From contig DAFS01000013.1 of NCBI GenBank assembly GCA_002495525.1, forward strand, positions 1 through 12,514: 12,514 nt of DNA, read 5' to 3'. The notes under the pieces are model-generated. The model was not told the origin of the DNA, ran no database searches, and worked only from the letters and a program-made list of their open reading frames with translations. Made by a program: the position numbers and the translations under genes. The stretch is from Euryarchaeota archaeon UBA89. GTDB taxonomy: Archaea; Thermoplasmatota; Poseidoniia; Poseidoniales; Thalassarchaeaceae. This document shows positions 6,914 to 12,514 of this stretch, piece by piece; the stretch's first letter is position 1, and each line of letters begins with the position of its first letter.

Positions 6914-7368
6914 CTATTCTTTATTGTAGTAAGCAGTCGGTCTATTTGAGCTTCCATATCTAAAATCAACATCATTTGCTCTTCTTCTACTTTGAGTAAT
7001 CTAGCATTCTCATCCTGTAGCTCTTGCGCCCGAATCTCTGAAATTCCTCCTCCATCTATTCTTCGAATCTTCTCATTCTCTAATTTATTTTCCAATTGAT
7101 TGTATCGAATTTTCATTATACGAAGCTGCTCTTCAAGATCGGAAATAGAAGCAGTATCTCCTTGCTCTAGATCAAGTGATGCTAATTCTAACTCTAATGC
7201 CCTAGTCCTTTGCCGCGAAATCACTAACTCCTGCTCCATTTTCATAACTTCGTCCCAGACGGAAATTACTTCCCGGACCAGTTTTTCATGAGAGATTTTA
7301 CCCAACCGCTGCTCTAATGTCTCATTGTCTTTTTCCGAAGAAGAATCAACAGTTGAGGGGGCACTCAT
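6910..7368 (-). CDS. Uncharacterised coiled-coil protein
   Basis: 152 residues, rich in E, L, Q, R and I with heptad-like spacing over most of its length. A polar, serine-rich N-terminus (1-15) is followed by helices at about 18-72, 76-105 and 111-150. The second and third are separated by a short DGGG break near 105. There is no signal peptide, no membrane segment and no enzymatic motif. An in-frame TGA just upstream limits the start to the ATG at 7368. The gene is convergent with GGGP synthase, the two stops sharing the bases CTAA, and divergent from ribosomal protein LX. Structural or scaffolding roles are typical of such proteins, but no function can be assigned. It differs from prefoldin, which has a beta-rich middle between its helices; here the helices are nearly continuous. 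Confidence 0.75.
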   Translation of the reverse strand: MSAPSTVDSSSEKDNETLEQRLGKISHEKLVREVISVWDEVMKMEQELVISRQRTRALELELASLDLEQGDTASISDLEEQLRIMKIRYNQLENKLENEKIRRIDGGGISEIRAQELQDENARLLKVEEEQMMLILDMEAQIDRLLTTIKNS

Positions 7369-7473
7369 TAATAATCAATAAACATCGCAACTAACACGTT
7401 CTTGAACCTTGAGTAAAACTAGAGGTTCATGTATCGAATTTTGAATATTTTCAGCATCGCCGTTTTCGTGGCG

Positions 7474-7480
7474 TTTATAT
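7474..7480 (+). promoter_or_regulatory. TATA box of the ribosomal protein LX gene
   Basis: TTTATAT is centred at 7477, exactly 27 bases before the ATG at 7504. This is the distance expected between an archaeal TATA box and the transcription start, so the mRNA would begin at or next to the start codon. It supports the short LX start and argues against the longer frame that opens at 7429, since that start lies upstream of the promoter. Confidence 0.6.
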
Positions 7481-7503
7481 CAAAGTCGAAGTTCGGGCGC
7501 AAT

Positions 7504-7731
7504 ATGCAAGCATACCGGATAGACGGGGTAGTTCGCCAAGGAAAGACAAATCAAGATTTTTGTATAGACTTAGTCGCAGAAAATGAAGACCAAGTCAGAG
7601 AAAAGGTTTACTCAAATTTTGGTAGTCGTCATGGTGCTAAAAGAAGGTACATCACAATCAATTCAATCACTTCTATCGATCCTTCGGAATCTTCCGCACC
7701 CGTTGTAGTATCTCATTTTCGTGATAAATAA
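7504..7731 (+). CDS. rplX: Large-subunit ribosomal protein LX (L18Ae/L20a family)
   Basis: Small archaeal 50S ribosomal protein of 75 residues. The sequence fits the family throughout: MQAYRIDGVVRQG, then a strand-helix with DLVAENEDQVREKVYSNFGS, then H-G-A-K-R-R-Y-I-T-I-N-S-I. That is the 'A-E-n-E-x-x-A-x-E-K-v-Y-S-x-x-G-S-x-H-x-x-k-R' pattern of LX proteins. The frame is open upstream to 7429, but the extra 25 residues are hydrophobic and unlike the family, and a TATA box lies 27 bases before the ATG at 7504. I take that ATG as the start, probably on a leaderless mRNA. In many archaea this gene lies next to prefoldin alpha and ftsY. Here prefoldin alpha is 4.3 kb further on, beyond a membrane protein and the cys genes. 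Confidence 0.9.
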   Translation: MQAYRIDGVVRQGKTNQDFCIDLVAENEDQVREKVYSNFGSRHGAKRRYITINSITSIDPSESSAPVVVSHFRDK

Positions 7732-7779
7732 TCAACTTTAACACGTAACGGTGAAATCAGATAGTCTCTAGGAAGGGTC

Positions 7780-8334
7780 GTGTTGAAGAAAACCTTCATG
7801 CGTCAATATTGGCGTATTCAGCAAAGTCAAACCCTGATTTCAATGGGTTTTTGGATTACAACATTGACGTTATTGATGTGGCCATATGTCAGCTGGCGAT
7901 TCGAATCAGACAACGAAATGTTAACAATACCGATGACATATTGGGGCCTAGGAGGCATCGCACTATCCGTATTATTCGTTGTATTGATAATAGGATGGGT
8001 ATATGATGTGTTTCTTGGGCTATGGAGAGAGCACCTAACTGTCGTTCAGGAAAGAAACCCGTTCACTACATACAAAGTAAACGCTCCCTTTGGCATGTTG
8101 TTGGCTCAAACTAACACTATTTTACGAAAATTATCAGAAGACGATGAAGACATAAATCGTCATTGTGATTTTGTCGATAGATGGTTAGAATGGAATTCAG
8201 AACAAGAAATATGGGCAAGAACAATGTCTTCTTGGAAAGAAATAGTAGGCGACGAAGATCCATATCTCTTCCATCTTTCACCTGAATCGAGAGAAAAATT
8301 AGAAGTGGCTGCTAAAGACATGCAAGATTTCTGA
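7780..8334 (+). CDS. Uncharacterised two-helix membrane protein
   Basis: 184 residues from a GTG start at 7780, preceded closely by GGAAGGG. A TTG at 7783 and an ATG at 7798 (start M-R-Q-Y-W-R-I-Q-Q-S) are alternatives. Two hydrophobic segments are evident: about residues 18-39 (rich in L, T, W) and 55-80 (G-L-G-G-I-A-L-S-V-L-F-type). They flank a short polar loop with E and D, probably outside the cell. The remaining 100 residues are polar and presumably cytosolic. They start with a basic and aromatic stretch containing VVQERNPF and end in an acidic, helical tail. No catalytic motif is recognised. It lies 48 bases after ribosomal protein LX and 15 bases before cysQ, so it is likely co-transcribed with both. 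A link to sulfate metabolism would rest on position alone. Two helices are too few for a typical sulfate permease. Confidence 0.8.
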   Translation: MLKKTFMRQYWRIQQSQTLISMGFWITTLTLLMWPYVSWRFESDNEMLTIPMTYWGLGGIALSVLFVVLIIGWVYDVFLGLWREHLTVVQERNPFTTYKVNAPFGMLLAQTNTILRKLSEDDEDINRHCDFVDRWLEWNSEQEIWARTMSSWKEIVGDEDPYLFHLSPESREKLEVAAKDMQDF

Positions 8335-8337
8335 ATT

Positions 8338-8341
8338 GGAG
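8338..8341 (+). promoter_or_regulatory. Ribosome binding site that decides the cysQ TTG start
   Basis: GGAG ends eight bases before the TTG at 8350, an ideal Shine-Dalgarno spacing. The next in-frame ATG codons lie well inside the protein fold, so this site supports initiation at TTG. Confidence 0.6.
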
Positions 8342-8349
8342 AGATAGAT

Positions 8350-9141
8350 TTGGATTTTGAAAAGATAGTCGAAATCGCAGAGTTAGCGGGTGAAGCCATA
8401 CTTGAAGTTTATAATAAATCAGGCGACATTAAAATCGAGCATAAAGGAGACGACTCTCCATTGACAGAAGCAGACTTGGCCGCACACAACATTATTGTTG
8501 AAGAATTAAAGAAAATCGATAACACCCCTATTGTATCTGAAGAGGGTAACGAGGGAAACCCTCTTTCATCCGATACTTGTTGGTTGGTAGATCCTTTGGA
8601 CGGAACAAAAGAATTTATCAAAAGGAATGGAATGTTTACCGTAAATATAGCATTGATGTCTCGTAAAAAAAACCGATGGTCTCCACTTTTTGGCGTAGTG
8701 CATGCGCCCGTCACGAAAACCACATGGTTTGGAGGAGTAATAGCGCCTTCGGAAAGGAGAGGCCCTGAAGGTACTGGTTTGATGATGGTAAATCCCTCAT
8801 CTCCACCACTTCCTGTACGATTAGTAGCTAGTGGCACACATAGAGGTGTAAAAGATGAGTTATTTGCACAAAGACTAGGGCATTATGACCTTGTTAGAAT
8901 GGGATCCTCTCTGAAAGCATGCATAGTCGCTGAAGGGTCTGCCGATTTGTACCCAAGGTTCGGCCCTACATCTTGTTGGGATATAGCCGCAGCCCACGCA
9001 GTAGTTTCTGGTGCTGGAGGTATTGTAGTAGGCCCATCCGGAAAAAATCTTGATTATGATTTAGTGGAGGATGTGCTAAATCCTCATTTCCTAGTCGCTG
9101 CAGATAATCGCTGGACTGAAGATTGGGTCAAATTACAGTAG
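8350..9141 (+). CDS. cysQ: 3'(2'),5'-bisphosphate nucleotidase (CysQ-like, inositol monophosphatase fold)
   Basis: Removes the 3'-phosphate of PAP (and possibly PAPS), clearing the inhibitory by-product of PAPS-using reactions. The 263 residues show the lithium-sensitive phosphatase motifs: SPLTEADLAAH (36-46), VSEE (62-65), WLVDPLDGTKEFIKRNG (78-94; metal ligands E65, D81 and D84) and WDIAA (210-214). The phrases KEFIKRNGMFTVNIAL and GSSLKACIVAEGSADLYPRFGPT are characteristic of CysQ rather than generic inositol monophosphatases. The start is TTG at 8350, supported by GGAG eight bases upstream. It begins 15 bases after the membrane protein and is followed 86 bases later by cysD, so its function fits the PAPS pathway next door. 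Activity on inositol phosphates or fructose-1,6-bisphosphate remains possible, as archaeal members can be broad. Confidence 0.9.
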   Translation: MDFEKIVEIAELAGEAILEVYNKSGDIKIEHKGDDSPLTEADLAAHNIIVEELKKIDNTPIVSEEGNEGNPLSSDTCWLVDPLDGTKEFIKRNGMFTVNIALMSRKKNRWSPLFGVVHAPVTKTTWFGGVIAPSERRGPEGTGLMMVNPSSPPLPVRLVASGTHRGVKDELFAQRLGHYDLVRMGSSLKACIVAEGSADLYPRFGPTSCWDIAAAHAVVSGAGGIVVGPSGKNLDYDLVEDVLNPHFLVAADNRWTEDWVKLQ

Positions 9142-9150
9142 ATTAAAGTG

Positions 9151-9157
9151 TTTTATA
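9151..9157 (+). promoter_or_regulatory. Possible TATA box for cysD-cysNC
   Basis: TTTTATA(T) just after the cysQ stop, in an AT-rich stretch, is about 75 bases before the cysD ATG. Transcription would then start near 9180 with a leader of about 45-50 bases. No good Shine-Dalgarno site is seen before cysD. The same T-rich sequence could instead mark the end of the upstream transcript. Confidence 0.3.
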
Positions 9158-9227
9158 TGTTTTATTAAGATATTCTAAACAGACCAAAACCCGTCGAAGT
9201 GAAATAGCCCCTGTCTTACGCGAACAC

Positions 9228-10121
9228 ATGTCCCACCTCGACGCTTTGGAGGCAGAAGCCATCCATATTATGAGAGAGGTGGTCGCTGAAGCGGAAAATC
9301 CCGTTATGTTATATTCAGTCGGTAAAGACTCTTCAGTAATGCTTCATTTGGCCAGAAAGGCGTTTCACCCTGGCAAAATCCCATTCCCAATAATGCATAT
9401 CGATACTATGTGGAAATTTTCAGAAATGATAGATTTCAGAGATAAAACAGCCGAAGATTTGGGCGTAGATCTAATCGTCCATATTAATCCCGAAGGAAAG
9501 GAAATGGGAATGAACCCATTCATCCATGGTTCTTCTAAACACACCGACGTAATGAAAACAGACGGATTAAAACAGGCACTAGACAAGTATCAGTTCGATG
9601 TTGCTTTTGGCGGTGCTAGAAGAGACGAGGAAAAATCTAGAGCCAAAGAAAGAATTTTTTCGTTCAGGACATCTAAACACCGATGGGATCCTAAAAATCA
9701 GAGGCCAGAACTTTGGAATTTGTATAATTCACGCAAAAATAAAGGAGAATCAATAAGAGTATTCCCATTGTCAAATTGGACAGAATTAGATATTTGGCAA
9801 TATATTCACTTAGAAAAAATTCCAATTGTCCCTCTTTACTTTTCCAAGGAAAGACCTGTAGTAGAAAGAGATGGGACTTTGATATTAGTGGACGACGAAC
9901 GCCTCCCTCTCGAAGAAGACGAACGGCCTATGATGAAGAGCGTCAGATTTCGGACTCTGGGGTGTTACCCTCTAACGGGGGCGGTAGAATCCGAAGCCGA
10001 CACACTACCTGAAATAATCCAAGAAATGCTCCTCACTACAACCTCAGAGAGACAGGGAAGGACAATAGACCACGACTCCAATGCTTCGATGGAGAAGAAA
10101 AAACAGGAGGGTTATTTTTAA
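9228..10121 (+). CDS. cysD: Sulfate adenylyltransferase subunit 2 (ATP sulfurylase small subunit)
   Basis: Catalytic ATP-pyrophosphatase subunit that makes adenylyl sulfate (APS) from sulfate and ATP, driven by GTP hydrolysis in the CysN partner. The 297 residues match the usual ~300. The PP-loop is SVGKDSS (30-36). GGARRDEEKSRAKER (128-142) is the CysD hallmark, followed by FPLSNWTELDIWQYI and the late cysteine in RTLGCYPLTGAVES. The N-terminus L-x-x-L-E-A-E-A-I-H-I-x-R-E aligns with bacterial CysD, supporting the ATG at 9228. The stop overlaps the cysNC start by one base (TAATG), implying translational coupling in equal amounts. The protein is close to the bacterial type throughout, and ATP sulfurylase of the single-chain Sat kind is not what is encoded here. 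Confidence 0.96.
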   Translation: MSHLDALEAEAIHIMREVVAEAENPVMLYSVGKDSSVMLHLARKAFHPGKIPFPIMHIDTMWKFSEMIDFRDKTAEDLGVDLIVHINPEGKEMGMNPFIHGSSKHTDVMKTDGLKQALDKYQFDVAFGGARRDEEKSRAKERIFSFRTSKHRWDPKNQRPELWNLYNSRKNKGESIRVFPLSNWTELDIWQYIHLEKIPIVPLYFSKERPVVERDGTLILVDDERLPLEEDERPMMKSVRFRTLGCYPLTGAVESEADTLPEIIQEMLLTTTSERQGRTIDHDSNASMEKKKQEGYF

Positions 10122-12010
10122 TGGCTCATGTCAGCGAATTAATTTCTACAGATATTGACTCATATCTCAAATCACACGAGGAAAAAAGCCTCCTTCGTTT
10201 CATTACTTGTGGTTCTGTAGATGATGGAAAATCAACATTAATTGGTCGTATGTTATACGAATCTCAGATGCTTTTCGATGATCAATTATCCGCATTAAAA
10301 AATGATTCAAAAAAATTAGGAACACAAGGCGATGAGATTGATTTCGCATTATTAGTAGACGGCCTAGCCGCTGAGAGAGAGCAAGGAATCACGATTGACG
10401 TCGCCTACAGATTCTTTTCTACTGATAAAAGAAAATATATCGTAGCAGATACGCCAGGTCACGAAGAATATACTCGAAACATGGCAACTGGGGCTTCCAC
10501 TGCCGACGTTGCTATCATCCTAATCGATGCTAAGCAAGGAGTTCTTACACAAACAAGAAGGCATTCATTCATTGTATCAATGGTTGGTGTCAAAAAGGTG
10601 TTATTAGCGGTTAACAAATTAGATTTAGTTGATTATTCAGAAGATGTTTACAGGCAAATAGTTTCTGATTATTCCGATTTTGCAGAAAGCGCACTCGATA
10701 TTGAATCAATTACAGCAGTTCCGATTTCTGCATTATTGGGCGACAATGTCGTAGAAAGAAGCGAGAACACACCTTGGTACAACGGCGAAACTATCATGCA
10801 ATATCTCGAAAACATCGAAGTTCAAAATCAAAGAAAACAGGCCTCTTTCAGGATGCCGGTACAATGGGTGAACCGCCCGAACCCAAATTTTAGAGGATTT
10901 TCCGGATTAATAGCTAGCGGCGAAACGAAAGTAGGCGACAAAGTTCGCTTACATCCAGGAGGCAAAGAATCGACAATAGAAAGCATTGTCACCTGGGAAG
11001 GCGAATTGCAACAAGCATCCGCTGGACAATCTGTCACGATAACACTGAATGATGAAATCGATGTCTCGAGGGGCGACATTATTGCAACACCTACAGACCC
11101 TTGTGGTGAATCAGACCAATTCCAATCTCGTATCTTATGGATGAGTGCGGATGCTATGATTCCTGGTAGACAGTATATTTTCAAATCAAATACCCAATCT
11201 GCAACATTAACGTTGGGGAAATTAAAGCATAGAATAGAAGTAAATACCTTGGATCATTTACCCGCTAAAACGCTGGAATTAAACGAAATCGGAGTTTGTA
11301 ATATTTCACTAGATAAGAGAATTGCATATGATTCCTATGATAATAACCAAACTTTAGGGGGATTCATTGTAATTGATAGACTTTCGAACAATACTGTTGG
11401 AATGGGCCTTATTGATTTTGCACTTCGCCGTTCAGAAAATATTCATTGGCAAAAAATGGATGTTTCCAAGGAATCAAGGGCCGAACAAAAATCACAAACT
11501 CCGAAAATAATATGGTTTACTGGGCTATCGGGCTCAGGAAAATCTTCCATTGCAAATATTTTAGAGAAAAAATTACAGGCATTAGGAAAACATACCATCA
11601 CTCTTGACGGTGATAATATGAGGCATGGACTTAACAGAGATTTAGGTTTCACTGCAGCCGACCGAGTTGAAAATATTAGAAGAGTAGGAGAAGTTGCAAA
11701 GTTAATGGTAAATAGTGGCTTAATTTGCATCACTTCATTCATCTCTCCTTTTGAGTCAGAGAGGAAAATGGCGCGCTCATTAGTCTCAGAGAATGAGTTT
11801 ATTGAAGTATTCATAGACACCCCATTATCAGTATGCGAAGAGAGAGATGTAAAAGGCCTGTACGCAAAGGCACGTTCTGGACAAATCCCTAACTTCACTG
11901 GAATATCTAGTCCTTATGAACCGCCAGAAAAGCCCGAAATTAGAATAGATACCACTAAACTATCAGCCGAAGCAGCTGCCAACCAAATAATTGAATTTAT
12001 TTTAGCATAA
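10121..12010 (+). CDS. cysNC: CysN-CysC fusion: sulfate adenylyltransferase GTPase subunit + APS kinase
   Basis: Bifunctional enzyme of 629 residues, NodQ-like in layout. Residues about 20-440 are the EF-Tu-like GTPase CysN: P-loop GSVDDGKST (31-39), switch region with AEREQGITIDVAYRFF (84-99), DTPGHEEY (110-117) and NKLD (165-168), followed by beta-barrel domains. A short polar linker (about 444-461) leads to APS kinase: GLSGSGKS (468-475), LDGDNMRHGLNRDLGF, DRVENIRRVGEVAKL, the ISPF segment and GLYAKARSGQIPNFTGI. All motifs look intact, so both activities are expected: GTP-driven APS synthesis with CysD, then phosphorylation of APS to PAPS. A strong AGGAGG ribosome site (10105-10110) lies nine bases before the ATG, inside cysD, and the genes overlap by one base. 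No PAPS reductase follows; the next gene is prefoldin alpha. Confidence 0.96.
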   Translation: MAHVSELISTDIDSYLKSHEEKSLLRFITCGSVDDGKSTLIGRMLYESQMLFDDQLSALKNDSKKLGTQGDEIDFALLVDGLAAEREQGITIDVAYRFFSTDKRKYIVADTPGHEEYTRNMATGASTADVAIILIDAKQGVLTQTRRHSFIVSMVGVKKVLLAVNKLDLVDYSEDVYRQIVSDYSDFAESALDIESITAVPISALLGDNVVERSENTPWYNGETIMQYLENIEVQNQRKQASFRMPVQWVNRPNPNFRGFSGLIASGETKVGDKVRLHPGGKESTIESIVTWEGELQQASAGQSVTITLNDEIDVSRGDIIATPTDPCGESDQFQSRILWMSADAMIPGRQYIFKSNTQSATLTLGKLKHRIEVNTLDHLPAKTLELNEIGVCNISLDKRIAYDSYDNNQTLGGFIVIDRLSNNTVGMGLIDFALRRSENIHWQKMDVSKESRAEQKSQTPKIIWFTGLSGSGKSSIANILEKKLQALGKHTITLDGDNMRHGLNRDLGFTAADRVENIRRVGEVAKLMVNSGLICITSFISPFESERKMARSLVSENEFIEVFIDTPLSVCEERDVKGLYAKARSGQIPNFTGISSPYEPPEKPEIRIDTTKLSAEAAANQIIEFILA

Positions 12011-12062
12011 TTTCAATTGCGTTTGCGACGCATTCTTGACAGACGACAACTTCGGCAGTCCG

Positions 12063-12514
12063 ATGAGTGGAGTAGATAAGGCAGAATTGCAACGTATCGC
12101 ACAACAAGTCGAACTTAATCGCCAACGTATGGAATCTATAGAACAACAGACGTCTCGCTTAGAACAAATCAGACTCGAGCAACTCCAAACAATTGAAACA
12201 TTATCTGCAATTCCAGATAGTGGTGCGAAAGGTGCAATGATCCCTTTAGGCTCAGGTGTCCAGATTGTCGCAGACATTCCTCCCAAGACCGGGGCAGTAA
12301 TTGATATCGGAAGTAGAGTACAGGCCGAAAAACCCCTAGAAGAAGCGATAGAAATTTTAACAAAAAGAACAGAAGAAATCCTCGATATAATGAATAAAAT
12401 GAAAATTGAATTTAGTTCAATCGAAGAAACTACAATTTCATTAGCTAATGTTTTCAATGAACAGATTGCCTCTTTACAGCCAGAAGCAACAGAAGAAATA
12501 CCGGAAAAAAACAA
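12063..12514 (+). CDS. pfdA: Prefoldin alpha subunit (C-terminal end outside window)
   Basis: Subunit of the hexameric prefoldin chaperone that hands unfolded proteins to the thermosome. From the ATG at 12063 the frame is open for 150 codons to the window edge. An N-terminal amphipathic helix rich in Q, E, L and R (about 5-45) is followed by a beta-hairpin region with M-I-P-L-G-S-G-V-Q-I-V-A-D-I (about 63-76), then DIGSRVQAEKPLEEAIEIL (about 85-103) and a second helix, the coil-hairpin-coil plan of prefoldin alpha. Family members are usually about 140-150 residues, so the stop should be very near unless there is an extension. The last visible residues are acidic and low in complexity. It follows cysNC after 52 bases, with no Shine-Dalgarno site or good TATA box visible. 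In many archaea ftsY comes next. Confidence 0.85.
   Translation, partial: MSGVDKAELQRIAQQVELNRQRMESIEQQTSRLEQIRLEQLQTIETLSAIPDSGAKGAMIPLGSGVQIVADIPPKTGAVIDIGSRVQAEKPLEEAIEILTKRTEEILDIMNKMKIEFSSIEETTISLANVFNEQIASLQPEATEEIPEKN

Noticed and set aside
7429..7503. N-terminal extension of ribosomal protein LX
   Set aside because: The 25 hydrophobic residues do not match the LX family, and the likely TATA box lies inside this stretch.
7809..8006. Plus-strand frame inside the two-helix membrane protein
   Set aside because: The overlapping frame encoding two membrane helices is longer and fits the operon spacing; this one has no motif or ribosome site.
12018..12032. Small inverted repeat (TGCGT-loop-ACGCA) between cysNC and prefoldin alpha
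   Set aside because: It has only five base pairs and no T-tract follows, so it cannot be supported as a terminator.
12002..12514. Minus-strand open frame at the right end
   Set aside because: It lies entirely opposite prefoldin alpha, whose helix-hairpin-helix pattern and family motifs are clear; the minus-strand product is serine/cysteine/isoleucine-rich without motifs.
1..12514. CRISPR arrays, tRNA or rRNA genes, insertion sequences, toxin-antitoxin or defence genes
   Set aside because: No regularly spaced repeats, cloverleaf-like sequences, transposase motifs or nuclease/methylase clusters were found on reading; the beta-CASP nuclease is a housekeeping RNA enzyme.

Overview
The window comes from an archaeon, most likely a euryarchaeon of the Thermoplasmatota side such as a marine Group II/III (Poseidoniales-like) lineage. 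The evidence is a geranylgeranylglyceryl phosphate synthase (archaeal membrane lipid), ribosomal protein LX/L18Ae, prefoldin alpha and a KH-less archaeal beta-CASP (CPSF-type) ribonuclease. The narrower lineage is inferred from gene content and overall style; no rRNA is present to confirm it. The DNA is AT-rich and densely coding, with short gaps. I see no tRNA, rRNA, CRISPR array, insertion sequence or phage gene.

Layout. Positions 1-3660 are all on the minus strand. Read in the direction of transcription they hold a beta-CASP ribonuclease, an AzgA/NCS2-type purine permease, adenine phosphoribosyltransferase (apt) and the first 37 codons of a proline/lysine-rich protein that leaves the window. 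A 256-base AT-rich divergent promoter region (3661-3916) follows. Positions 3917-6913 are on the plus strand: a small 2[4Fe-4S] ferredoxin, an M20-family amidohydrolase, a 204-residue protein with a degenerate Rossmann start, and GGGP synthase. A convergent minus-strand coiled-coil protein (6910-7368) overlaps the GGGP synthase stop by four bases. From 7504 to the right edge everything is on the plus strand: ribosomal protein LX, a two-helix membrane protein, cysQ, cysD, a cysN-cysC fusion, and prefoldin alpha cut by the window end.

How the genes work together. Permease plus Apt form a plausible purine (adenine) uptake and salvage unit. CysD and CysNC convert sulfate and ATP to APS and then PAPS, and CysQ removes the PAP by-product. 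This is a complete PAPS-making and PAP-recycling set, but no PAPS or sulfite reductase is in the window. The cys genes sit between ribosomal protein LX and prefoldin alpha, which are commonly close neighbours in archaea, so they look like an insertion into an old informational cluster.

Expression signals look mixed. The LX gene has a TATA box centred 27 bases before its ATG, which implies a leaderless mRNA. Several downstream genes (apt, cysQ, cysNC, the permease) carry visible Shine-Dalgarno sequences. I do not see a clearly new defence or mobile system. The least explained genes are the short Rossmann-like protein, the coiled-coil protein, the two-helix membrane protein and the proline-rich partial gene.
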